Positions 42,358-53,665 of a stretch of 64,000 bases of DNA are shown piece by piece (position 1 is the first letter of the stretch; every line of letters starts with the position of its first letter). A program made the position numbers and the translations under genes. The stretch is from Chaetoderma sp. LZ-2023a. Its lineage: Eukaryota; Mollusca; Caudofoveata; Chaetodermatida; Chaetodermatidae. The stretch spans positions 98,986,860 to 99,050,859 of the forward strand of contig CM067374.1 in the NCBI GenBank assembly GCA_034401795.1. The letters run 5' to 3'. The notes under the pieces were generated by a model, which searched no databases, had not been told where the DNA came from, and was given only the letters and a program-made list of their open reading frames with translations.

Positions 42358-43706
42358 CCCGAAGACTGCTGCAGAGGCCAGTTATGCCTGGCTTTACTAT
42401 TAAAGGTCTTTAGAACCCCAAATTGATTCGGTTATTGCTGTACAAGAAACATGAACTTTCAATCTGATAAGCAAACATTTGCTTACCGGTAAATATTAAC
42501 TACAGGGCTAGCAAGATCACCCTCCACCTAATGACGGATTTTCCTTACGCAATATGACAATGTTGTGGAAGCCTAATGTACGGTTACAAACTTTCATATT
42601 AAAATTTGAGCCAAATTGGTTGACTGATCACAGCCAACATCTGAAAAATCTCTTTTCACAGTATCAGCCTTTATTGTGTTAAAATCTTATCCAAATTTGA
42701 TCAGTAAATTTTAGCACACCCATTCTGAAGGGACTAGTGACTAAGCGAGCTTATACCATGGTGACCTTAGCCTCTGTCGCCTGCCAGTCTATAATTCTTT
42801 TTATAAAAAATACTTCTGGCCATTAACCACCGATATTAATCAAATTTTGCTTAGATAGCTCTATGATGGTAGGCTTCCCAGGATTTATCCAGAATTTGAT
42901 TGGTAAATTTTCCAATGGCCACCTGAAGATTTGACCTGGACATCTTGGGGATTTTACTATAATTTTTTGAAATCTTTCAAAACGTATAATTAAATCTTCT
43001 TAAGAATGACCCACTTTTAACCAAGCTTGGCTGGCATGACCTTAAACCTTATGGACTTTTTTGATATAAACTATTACTTGATTGGTTGATTTTTACAATG
43101 GCTATCTAGGATTTCAAAATTCTTTCAAAACACATTTTTGTCTTAAAGATGACATTATATTTCAACAAGACCTGTATGTAATTACCTCTAAGATGCTACA
43201 TTATATGATCATGACTTATGGAGAGGCGAATAGTTGGTCCCCCTCTTGCCTAAGGCTAAGTCGAGGCGGACATCTCATAGATTGCCTATATTGTTTAGTA
43301 ACGATGATAGAATATAGAGGCGAGTATTAACACTGCTCGCCTTACTGGTTTAAATTTAAAATCAGGAGAGCAGGTGATTACTCTGCTTCGAAATTCTCCT
43401 TGAGAGACATGTATGATTCTTGACATTTATACAGAATCTGGTTGTTAAATCTTTTGTGCTCATTTTGGATTTCTGAAATTAGGAATGAAATTTGGTAGAA
43501 GATACTCATTAATTAATACGTTTTACTACTGGGCCGATTTCAATCAAGCTTGGCTGCTATAGTATTAGGCATCCGAATAGAATATACATAAAATTGATTG
43601 GTGGATTTATTTCAGCAGCTATCCTGGGTTTCCAGAAATCCACCCAAAATTGTTTAACCCTTTAATGGTCATACAAGCCAAAACCGGCCTCTGTTAGGGT
43701 CTTGAG

Positions 43707-43840
43707 GAATGTCCATTTACAGGCCAAGAGAATACAATTTTGAAAATTTACCACTGGAATGACTGGCTTTATAACCGAGCCAGTCATTCCACTGATAAAT
43801 TCTCAAAAGTTGTATTCTCTTGGCCTGTAAATGGACATTC
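43707..43840. repeat. Hairpin repeat family A, member 5 (best preserved)
   Basis: A near-perfect hairpin. GAATGTCCATTTACAGGCCA...TTTACCACTGGAATGACTGG pairs with the right arm ending TGGCCTGTAAATGGACATTC. Arms are about 63 nt with only a few mismatches and a very small loop around the central TTTATAACC. It is preceded by GGTCTTGAG, the shared outer flank in the opposite orientation. Confidence 0.9.
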
Positions 43841-44223
43841 AATAGGCAAACATTAAAATTTGTTGACCAAATTTGACCATTAAAAGTCACTCTTACAAAT
43901 GTCTGGCCACAATGTGTGCTTTTAAAACTAGAAACTATTGCTGGCAACAGTACTCCAGGTGAGCGATACTAAGCTCCAGACACACTATCAGATCTGAATG
44001 CAATACCTCATTACCTCTACAGAGCAAGGGTAATCAGACAATCATGATAAGCCTACAGGTACAATAACTGAAGCACTATAGTGTCTCCATATTTTGAAAG
44101 TAAAACGACTAAAGGTGACAAGATGATTAAATTCTGTTTAGTCGAAACATAATAATTAGGATATTAATCCTTTATCTCTCATAGACTGGCTATTACCGAT
44201 TTGTTATAATGAAGGGGAGATTC

Positions 44224-44318
44224 TGTTGAATATTTTGAAACTAATTTGACTGGGAACTTTTGCTCTGTATGGCAACAACAGCTTCCAGTCAAATTATTAG
44301 CTTCAAAATATTCACAAC
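44224..44318. repeat. Hairpin repeat family B, member 1
   Basis: TGTTGAATATTTTGAAACTAATTTGACTGG is mirrored by CCAGTCAAATTATTAGCTTCAAAATATTCACAACA (each given in part: the left begins TGTTGAATATTTTGAAACTA, the right ends CTTCAAAATATTCACAACA). About 95 bp. Confidence 0.8.
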
Positions 44319-44613
44319 ATCATTACTGAATAGCTCTTGATATCGAGAGGCTGTAATTTAAAAGGGTGGGTTTTTATGAAAGTAGATACACTGATGTATA
44401 TTTTAGAAAGAATAATGTTGTAAGCTATTCAAGACAATAATAGTTTAAAAGCAGTATTATTTCAAAATATGTCTGTCAGTTTGTATTCTTTTCGCTTAAA
44501 AAGTAGAATTCTGACAAGTGCTTCAATATCCTTCATATCTATTCAACAAACTCGGGGAACATGCTTCATACATGTATTTCAACATCTCTCTTCAACTGTC
44601 CTTTATTTTACAG

Positions 44614-44745
44614 ACCTGTGATAGTCGTGTTACTCGTGTACTGAAGCCTTCTGTAGCAGAGTGTCAGTCTTACCCGGAGAGTGGCACTGCCCTTGAGGAA
44701 ATCTATGTGATTTTAGGTGGTTTAACCATTTATCTAGAGGACTAG
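44614..44745 (+). CDS. Possible terminal exon (weak)
   Basis: A pyrimidine-rich stretch with TTTTACAG at 44606-44613 precedes an open frame reading TCDSRVTRVLKPSVAECQSY and on to a TAG at 44743-44745. The text is protein-like and free of repeats. No family is recognised, no upstream exon was found, and no clear poly(A) signal lies close by. A chance reading is quite possible. Confidence 0.12.
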   Translation, partial: TCDSRVTRVLKPSVAECQSYPESGTALEEIYVILGGLTIYLED

Positions 44746-45060
44746 ACCCACTTTCTGAGATAACGCCGTGTCATGTGCATAACTTTGCTCAGTTGAATAT
44801 GTGATGTTATAGTGTGTGCTTTAGTAAGAACTGATGTAGTCCCCTGGCAGGATGAGAACTATCGCCATGTCGGACACTCAGTGTGGAGACATCCTTTAGT
44901 GACACACACCTATTATTGATAACCTACTGTAAACAATACGCAGTATTCACACATGTGGCTACATTTCACTCACTGTCTGCAGATTTGATTTATACGGGAC
45001 AAAATTCAGTACATATTGTGCTTTGCGAAATTCTACTGTCTATGACTCTATGTTCTGAGA
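44746..45060. other. No gene seen
   Basis: Unique-looking non-coding DNA up to the TTA/TA microsatellite. Confidence 0.5.
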
Positions 45061-45061
45061 A

Positions 45062-45367
<306 letters not shown>

Positions 45368-45839
45368 TGTTGCGATACAACAGATTTAATAATCTTTCAC
45401 AATATAAGAAATTTTATTATTGCTTAAATTGTCAAATTCCGTTATTAGTCATTTGAAATTGTTGAAATTACCATTAATTTCAAAGATTTGTGTCAATCAA
45501 CGCTACCTCCAGAACAGCCACCATAATATATTATAATTTAAAGAAAATGAAAAGATGAGCATCGAAATGTTGTTGATTGGTACCATCGTAGAGGAATAAA
45601 ACTACTAACTCCAGTAAAATACCAGAGATGAATCAGAATAACTTAAAACGATGCTTCTAAACATAGACATTAAACATGTATTTATCTGAATAATCGGAGC
45701 AATCATTTTACCCATGTTGCAACCAATCAAAGATGTAAGTGGACCTAAGCACCTATAGGGTTTAAATGCCACGCCAATATTATTCCATTTGTGCATTGAT
45801 ACCTATAACAGAGCTTATTTACTGCTTGCTACTGGTGCA

Positions 45840-45935
45840 ATACTGCTGATTATTTTGAAAACAATCTAACTGGAAGTAGTTGCTAGCAGCAGCAAGAACT
45901 CTCAGTCAAAATGTTTTCCAGTTGGCTAGTGTAAT
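45840..45935. repeat. Hairpin repeat family B, member 2
   Basis: ATTATTTTGAAAACAATCTA ... CTGGAAGTAGTTGC is mirrored imperfectly by GCAGCAAGAACTCTCAGTCA ... AAATGTTTTCCAG. Confidence 0.55.
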
Positions 45936-46570
45936 TTTCACTGATTGTTTCTATGGTCACAAAATGATGCCAGCGAATATTTTGAAACCATTTTCACTAA
46001 AATTCTTTGCTGCATATACAAGTGGCCTGTCAAATTGTTTTCAGAATAGTTTCGGGTATTTTATATTGCTGTAAGTAGCGGATAGACTAGTAGATCACTG
46101 TTATATAACAAGTACAGTGATAACAGGACCGCATGTAAAAAGGAACAGAATTAGATTTATCTCTCCTCAAGCATCTGAGCATTGTGAGGCATATTAAGGT
46201 AGTTTAGTTGCTTTAAGTTATTCTGATTCATTGTATCTTCTTTACTGGTGATAGTAGTTACATTACTGTATGGTGTTACCAATCAACACCATTTGGAAGC
46301 TCCCTTTTCCTTTACCTTAACCACATGCATCACGTGTCAGCAAGATCTATCCATGATGTTTTGTTGTCCACGAGTCTCTTAATTCTTTTGGTTTTATCCC
46401 TGAAACTCCAGTGTCAGTCTAACAGTCTATAACTTTTTCAAGGGAGTTAATACAATATAAGAAAGCTGTTAGATATTCAACAAATAATTTGACTGGAAGG
46501 CGGTGTTAGCATAACCCTTTCATTGACAAATTCCTGAAAAAGTAAATATCGTACAACATAAAACTTATTC

Positions 46571-46662
46571 CGTTGAATATTTTGAAATTGATTTGACTGG
46601 AAGTTGTTGCTTCCTAAGGCAGCAACAGTTTCTAGTCAGATCAATTTCAAAATATTCAACAG
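46571..46662. repeat. Hairpin repeat family B, member 3 (best preserved)
   Basis: CGTTGAATATTTTGAAATTG...GACTGGAAGTTGTTGC pairs with GCAGCAACAGTTTCTAGTCA...CAATTTCAAAATATTCAACAG; the arms are about 42 nt. Confidence 0.85.
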
Positions 46663-47848
46663 TTTTCCTCTATGGTTGCCTTGAAAATGAGACATGGGGA
46701 ATTCGTCCGTGAAAGAGTTAAAGCAAACAGGGGTAAAAAAAAAGCATAGCACAATGAAAGCATGGGCCTTCACGGTACACTATGGTATTAGTACAGTCAT
46801 TCTATGTGAAATCATATTAGATTGTTGTTGCATCAACTATTGAAATTACTATGATTCTTGTGCATGACTAAATTACAATAAACTGAGAATATTCGGAAAC
46901 TATCAGATCATTATTAACTCTCCTGGCCTGAAGACACATCTGTACAATATTCATGTCGTTGATACATGTATATTTTTCAATTGGGCCGCTAAGACGTCAA
47001 AAGTGTCTGTTTTGGAAGCAATTTTATCAACTGAAAACTTTTGCTGTTTGAGATTTAGCTTTGACCTCAAAATCGGTGCACATATTCTGGACCCCATAGA
47101 CAAACATTCGGCCAGTAGAACCAGAGTTATTCAGTGTCCATTTTGAAGAAATTGTTGCTGAAAGCTGTTGCATTGTGATTTTTTACCCAAAAGAAGTCGT
47201 CGAAGCACTGCATTCTCACATTAACCCTTGCGTCTGGCGATGCAGGTAAAAAATCATGACAGTTATGACCGATTATGAGGTAAATGCTGACAAATGTGTC
47301 ATCCATAATGAAATTGTGGTAAATTTATACCATTGTAAGCTAGGTCAGTTTGACCTGTTTTATTGGCTCGTGGGCCCTTTGGACCAAGTGAGCTTATGAC
47401 GTAGTGGTCGTGACTCAGCTGTCTGTCAAATCGCATCTCCTATGACCAATTTCAGGCAAATTTGTCTGAGAGAATCTTATCGTGTTAGCAGGGCTCGATT
47501 TTAAGACTAATCCGTTAACCCGAGGATGGTAGAATTTCATATGGGCTAGTAAGACTGCACCTGCATTAACCCGTCTGGATTAGTTACTCTCAAAAGAGGA
47601 AATACAAAAAAACGCCATTCTAATGTCATTATGTTGAGTACCCACCAAAGGCATCAACAGCTTTCCAGACAAACTAATTTCAAAATATTCAACGGCTTCT
47701 CTGTATCGATGATTGGATTAAAGAAGTGATCAGCTTTGAGCTTACAAACATTGGGTTAGTGAAATTTGCTGCGGGATAGTAAAATCAATGCTGCACTATC
47801 CCGTCTGGGTTAGTAGAAAGAATCCTTAAAATTTACCCCTGGGTGTTA

Positions 47849-48185
47849 AGCTCCAGAACATCTCTTCAGAATTCTGATTGATCGATAAATTGATCGGTGA
47901 AAATCTTAGATTTTATAAATGATTTACTGGAAATTGTCAAAATGCATCTCTTTGGTGGATTTCAACTAAATTTGGCTATAAGAGCCCTATGGTGCTACGC
48001 TTCAGAACTTCTATTCAGAATTTCGATCAGTCAGTTTTGGGGTCAAAATCTTGGATTCTATGAAAAAACTGTCAAAATGCATCTCCTCAGCTGCTTTGTT
48101 GATTTAAAGCAAATTTAACTAGACGGACCCTATGGTGGTACGCTCCAGAGGTTCTATTAAAAAATTCGATTAGTCAGATGTCTCA
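47849..48185. repeat. Tandem repeat, ~140-150-bp unit, about 2.3 copies
   Basis: Landmarks CTCCAGAACATCT (about 47850), CTTCAGAACTTCT (about 47999) and CTCCAGAGGTTCT (about 48142) head successive units. The first two continue into GTCAAAATGCATCTC and AAATTTGGCT/CAAATTTAACT phrases. It is diverged and non-coding. Confidence 0.6.
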
Positions 48186-48240
48186 TCCTTAACCATTTAC
48201 CCCTCAAATTCTTCAAAATAAGTATCAATTTCCTCATAGA

Positions 48241-48372
48241 CAATGTCCATTTGCAGGTCGAGATTATTTATGAAAATTTATCACTGGTATGACTGGCTTG
48301 ATTATTAGCCATTCCAGTAGTAAATTTACAAAATAGTATTCTACTGGAGTCCTGGTCTGAAAATGGACATTT
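48241..48372. repeat. Hairpin repeat family A, member 6
   Basis: CAATGTCCATTTGCAGGTCG ... TATCACTGGTATGACTGGCT is mirrored by a right arm ending GGTCTGAAAATGGACATT. The shared flank CTCAG...ACTGCAGAAGCCATTTTTT follows. Confidence 0.8.
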
Positions 48373-49339
48373 CTCAGATAAACTGCAGAAGCCATTTTTT
48401 GGGCGGCGTGAGTATTATTGGTTTCATCAATTCCCGGTTTTAACCAAATTCGGCCAGGAGTACGAGTACCCCATATTGAGTGCTTGGAATTTTGACTGAT
48501 CCATTTTCTGGTGAACATCTTGTACTTGAAAATGACATCACAGGAAGTGCTGTACGGTTCAGGCTGAAACTCCTGATATTTCATTGATAACTAAGGGTGA
48601 TTAAAGTTTGTTCAAAAGGAATTGATCAGTGATAAAACATGGCTGTCATGAACCAATCATAATTCACCATTTGGTGGCCATGTTGGTTCTTTATTGGTTC
48701 AATGGAACCTTTCATTCGATCTGATTGTGCGCTATCAGTGTTCACTACAGGTAGGCAATTACTGGGTGCATGAGAGAGCAGTCACGAAGATTGCCCATGT
48801 TTCCTCCTATGGTAAGATAATCCACCAATGAGCAACGAACTGGGTTCGTCGTTTAAGTAGTCCATTGTTGAGAACCATGCCACACCACTCACTTAAATTT
48901 GATTTTAAATTATTTGTTTGCTTGATATATTTATCATGTCGATATTTTCAAGGTAACATTCATGATTTATGCCATGTATGCAATTCTATCGGTGTTCACT
49001 CAAGTAGCTTAAACTTATATAGGCCTATAGGCTCAGCTTTAGCTCATTTCCCAGATGAGTTGGCTTTCAAGATTCAAAATTATTATCATAACAGCTAATT
49101 TTTTTACATATGCCTTTATCTTTAAAAGGGAAATAGTGTATGATTTCCAAAAATTTAAAAGCCAAAGCATACTTGGGAAATGCGATATCTATAAAGAAAT
49201 CCATAAGTTTTAAGTTTAGGAAAAACCCCAGTTATTGACCCATTCACTACTGGTAAGCAACTATCCATTTAATTATTAAATGGCAATTTATCAATGTTAA
49301 AACAGTTTGAACACATTGACAAATTGACATTTAATAACT

Positions 49340-50420
49340 AGAGGTACAACGCCAGCAAACTTCTGGATAAATGGGAAGCTGTTGGAGATCACAAATGAGG
49401 AGACACATCTTGGTGTTACTAGAACATCTTCGTGTAACAACCTAAAACAGTTGAAAGCAGAATTAATTCAGCACAGAGTGCAGCCTACTCTCTAATGGGT
49501 GCTGGCATGTATGGACTTAATGGCATAAACCCAATGACATCAATACACATCTGGGAGATATATACTACTCCAGTCCTACTGCATAGCCTTGAGGGACTGA
49601 TCCTAAGCAGTCTGAGATCGAAAAGCTGCAAGATTTCTACAGGCCCAATCTAAAACGTATGCAGCATCTACCTGCCAGTTGTGCGAACTCTGCAGCCTAC
49701 TTGCTGCTTGGAGCACTACCAGTGGAAGGCCAAATTCACAAAAGGATTCTGATCTTTCTTGTGAATACGCTACACAGAGAGAATTCCATCGAACATGAGA
49801 TAATTGAAAGACAATTAGGCGTCAAGGCAGCAGGGTCCTATAGCTGGGTAATGATAGCAAATCAGATGCTACAGAAGTATGGCCTGCCGGATGCATACAG
49901 TCTTCTGAAGAACCTGCCAAGTAAGGGTGTATGGAAACCAATGGTGAGAAAACAGGTCCATGACCACTGGGAGCGCAAACTGAAAGAAGATGCTGCCGGG
50001 AAGAACTCTGTCGTATCTTTCCCTTGACTCCTGCAAGATCGGGAAACCACACAGTGTATGGACAAGCTGCTAGTCTGATAAGACCTCTGTATATAAGGCT
50101 ACTATCCAAGCTAAGTTACTAGTACAGAGATATAACCTACTTGGAGGAACAACCCGTAACCGGCGGGGTCCGGCCACCTGTCCACTGTGCAAGAGCGAAG
50201 ATGAGACGCTGGTGCACTTCCTTGTCATGTGTACACAGAGCTCTTCAACCTACACGAAACGAACTCCTGAGTAAGATCTGTGGCATGTTGAAGACACTAG
50301 GACTCCAAGTCACACAGGAGAACTGTATTCAAGCTATCCTAGACCCTAGCAAGTTTGCTGCAGATGATCCTGTAAGCTGTAGCTCCCAGATACTACAGAC
50401 TCCAAAAACTATCTAGAAAA
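49340..50420 (+). pseudogene. LINE ORF2 3' fragment: RT C-terminus with CCHC knuckle
   Basis: Plus-strand translation shows FWINGKLLEITNEETHLGV (about 49360-49420), then SAAYLLLGALPVEGQIHKRI with a following helical domain to SKGVWKPMVRKQVHDHWERK (49659-50027). Next comes KATIQAKLLVQRYNLL... and a CCHC knuckle CPLCKSEDETLVHFLVMC (C-x2-C-x8-H-x4-C, about 50180-50235), then ELLSKICGMLKTLGLQV to about 50416. This is the known C-terminal order of a group of animal LINE polymerases. The 5' part (endonuclease and RT palm) is absent. Stops near 49497 and 50029 and a frame change near 50250 show it is dead. Clade not assigned. Confidence 0.75.
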
Positions 50421-50599
50421 CTCTGTCACGTCCTGCATTGACAGCGAGCTAAGATGACTCAGTTGCAGTGATGCGCTCAAAGTTGCGTGCTGCAGAGTTG
50501 CATGATGGGTCTGACTGTATCGCTGACTATACTCTACCAAACAGGTCACTCTTAAACAAAAAAATGTGCGCCTTGTGATACTTAGCGGATACACGTATT

Positions 50600-51699
50600 A
50601 TTATTACTTGTGAAATCTCACGAATCAAGCTTCTCGTTTGACACGTCGGAAGGAACATGAGATTCTACCTTCAGGAAATATGCAGAACTAAATATCCGTA
50701 CTAACTATGCTCCCTGTGGAGGTTCGTCTGAAGAACATCACATTGTTCGAGAGACGGGATCTACTGCGAAAGAAGAAGACTACATAATATTTTAATGGCA
50801 ATTTGATAATGTTTTGCTGCCGATGATTTTGGCAGATTTCATTTTTACAGAACCTCGAGAACGGTTATTTCAGATAAAGAAAGGGGTTTCCTTCTTTCGT
50901 GTTTATTATTGCTCATTAATAGCGAAGCGTAAAGCCATCACGAATGAAGTGAGCGTATATAGATAACATGTACATACATGTAATGACGAAAAATCAGCAG
51001 AAAATAAGACAGGGAACCAGGCTTAAATACATATACCATGCGACTGATAAAGCTTCGTTTCTGGTCGCGAGCTTTTTTTGGTTCCGGTTTCGGCTTATGA
51101 TATAGCATTTGTGGTTTCTTCATGGGCCCCCCCCCCATTGCATTATGGGATATGGTTCTTCATTATGCGTATGTTCCTCTCGTTGTTTTATAGCACCCTA
51201 CTGCGCATTTTCAATGTCCAAAATGTGTGTGATGTTATCACGAAATAGAGTACATTAGAATGTAAAGCGATTAAATGGTCTGACTAAATGGTCTGACGCA
51301 GACCAGATAAAAGCTTTATTTTTTCCTATTTATGCGTCTATAAATGCAATATGAAATACGAGGCTTGGTTGACTGGCTCGTATTATTTTTAACACTCATG
51401 GACGCAAAATGTCGTTGTTGTCAATGTCGTATGTACCACACCATTTACACCCGGATGGAATGTACATTCATGTATTTACTCGTAGACATCCATTGATTCC
51501 CGTTTTTGTAGCGTATGTCTGGATAAATGCTAAGCTGGTACCCGACACAATAGTGGAGCCGGTAAGGGCTACAGAGTACACGGCGCTGATTGGCTAATGT
51601 TGATAAGCCGCGTATACACGTAAGACCGAATATTACTATTGGTTGTCAATTTTTAGCCTGGGGAAACCCAAAAACAAACGAGTGGAATATAAAATACCT
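50600..51699. other. No gene seen
   Basis: Non-coding DNA between the LINE fragment and the DIRS-like element. A C-run lies at 51127-51136. Short frames show no domain. Confidence 0.5.
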
Positions 51700-51752
51700 G
51701 TTGTTATTACACCACAAAAACATCCATTACCGTTCAATCACTACTTGCTAAA
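51700..51752 (+). repeat. Left inverted terminal repeat of the DIRS-like element
   Basis: 53 bp, starting GTTGTTATTACACCACAAAA and ending CACTACTTGCTAAA. The exact reverse complement stands at 57498-57550. Sequence on either side of the two copies does not match. Confidence 0.85.
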
Positions 51753-52034
51753 TCAATTATTTGCATTTTGCTATCAGAACAAGATTTTTATGCCTGCATA
51801 CACACCTCCCCATGCCTAATCCTATTCCTATGGACCCTCAACCAGGCTACTGGTTGAGTCCCATCTCCAGCCTACCATCAGGCATAGACTGGCACCAGTC
51901 TATACTCACCTCATAGTGAGGCTTGTCGCTAAGCGCGCTCGCGCATGCGCATTAGAGCCCGAATAGGAAACAGATTCACTTTTCAATTATTCTGCATGCA
52001 GAATAGTTGTATAAAAATATTTATATAAGTTTTT

Positions 52035-53000
52035 GTGTTTTGCGCCGTGTCAGTGATACCTTTTGACTTTATATCTCGGAAGAATATGCCCAATATGAAG
52101 TCAATCCTCCCTAAGTTACGTCTAGGAGGTATAATTGTGTTTATATGGTATCTTATAGACGAATTTTATATATTACCGGTTTTCGCGAAGACCGTTTTTC
52201 TTCGTGGTATCTTGATTATTATGCCTATCCTTACTTCATCATCATCATTAATAATGTCCAGTCCATTTCTAGAGCCTGTAACGAATTGCCAGATAAGGCA
52301 AAGTGTTCATCGTCAAAATGTGATCGTCATCACTCTATCGAGTTCGCCGGGCACATCTGTGCGAAGTGTACATCCGGTACACCCAATTCTATGTGTGGAA
52401 TTTGTAAAGGGTGGCCGGTGTCGGTAGCGAAAGCATTTTTATTTTAATTTTAAAGTGACGCCGGGTTGGCGCTTTTTGCGAGGTTCGATTCTTTTGCCTC
52501 GGTGCTGACTAAATCTCTCGATGAGCAAATATCTTCTGCTATTAAGGAGGCCAAATAAGCAAGAAAGTTCTTCAAGTTCGGAGGATAGCCCGAAGGCTAG
52601 CGGGCGTTCCCGCAAATGGGGAATGTCGGACCCTCTAACCTCGATGCAGGTTAGTGTCACCAAAGCAGAAGTCAAGAGCATCCAAGCTCTTGAAGGTGTG
52701 CTCGATGCAGTGCACCAGATAAAATCCACATAAGACTTGAGGGTGATGGGCATAACCCTCAAGCCGTGGTGGCGTCGGCTGAAACCGGCGTCTATAAGGC
52801 CAGTCCTTATGAGAATGCCAGTTTTACGGTGGTTCCGGTCGTTAAGTTCCGTTGTGGTGGACTCGGGTTTACTTCCGTTTTTCCGCATCTCAGTCTTTTT
52901 CCGTCCGAACTTCCGATCTAGCAAGACATCCGGGTCTTCAAGATCTGGTTCCTTCTTCGGTGGTTTCCGTTTCCAGTAAGACTTCCGGTTTAGTGGGTAA
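52035..53000 (+). pseudogene. ORF1 (gag-like) remnant of the DIRS-like element
   Basis: Open stretches read ACNELPDKAKCSSSKCDRHH then GHICAKCTSGTPNSMCGICK, a Cys/His-rich segment like those in DIRS/Ngaro ORF1 proteins. They are followed by FDSFASVLTKSLDEQISSAI in an adjacent frame and by an S/G-rich stretch. The assignment rests on this pattern and on position upstream of the polymerase region. It is broken and treated as a fossil. Confidence 0.45.
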
Positions 53001-53665
53001 TCCAGGTCGGTAAGATCCGGTTACCACTTCCGTTCGGCCACTTCCGGTCTGTCTTCCGGTTAGGTAGGACATCCGGGTCCTAGAGATCTGGTATCTACTT
53101 CCGTTTCCGGTTCTATTAGCGCTTCCGGCCATTCCGGATATCCGGAGTCTCAGGACTCCTTTTATTTTCGAATTCCGGCAGAGGCGTTTCCGTTTCCGGT
53201 TTGGACGATAGTCAGTACACTTCCGCTTCCGGTCTTAGGGGTGTACTTCCGGGTCGTTCAGACCTGGATAGACTTCCGATTTCCATTTCCGGTTTCAGGA
53301 GAGCTTCCGGAAGAATGTATATCCGGGTCTGTTGGACCCCGCATTGCATTGTTCATCAATTTCCGGTTCCGTTTTTTCAGTTTCCTCTTCCGGTTATTCT
53401 GTACAGCAGGGTTGGAGGATCTTGATCAGTTTCCGGTAGTCTACTTCCGGTTTTATCCATTTCCTTTTAATTTTTTCCACATCCTGACTTCGTACATCCG
53501 GTGATAGAGTCATTTCCGGTTTTACCCAGCATTTCATTGTTCATCCATTTCCGGTTTTTCAGCTTCCTCTTCCGGTAATTTTGTACATCCGGGTTGTAGG
53601 ATTTTGATCAGTGTCCGGTAGTATACTTCCGGTTTATGCATTTCCGTTTCCCTTTTTCCACATCC
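52820..53665 (+). repeat. TTCCGG-rich tract with an internal ~187-bp tandem duplication
   Basis: Several dozen TTCCGG or TTCCG words (often ACTTCCGGT) fill about 850 bp. Within it, text beginning TTGTTCATCAATTTCCGG (about 53349) repeats from about 53536 with modest divergence. The reverse complement ACCGGAAGT is the consensus ETS-factor site. This may be coincidental to a low-complexity coding tract of ORF1. Confidence 0.75.

Larger units (their letters stand above)
39468..44600. other. Non-coding region with microsatellites and dispersed repeats
   Basis: No recognisable gene. It contains a TGGA run (40540-40566), a GAT-rich run (40849-40935), a LINE-like 3' tail (about 41205-41265), three hairpin A members and one hairpin B member. 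Bases 42380-43680 are diverged repeat-like text with phrases such as CCAAATTTGATCAGTAAATTT and CAGAATTTGATTGGTAAATT recurring. Confidence 0.6.

Noticed and set aside
52439-52924. 161-codon minus-strand frame
   Set aside because: Opposite the DIRS-like ORF1 remnant; no recognisable domain, so treated as an antisense shadow.
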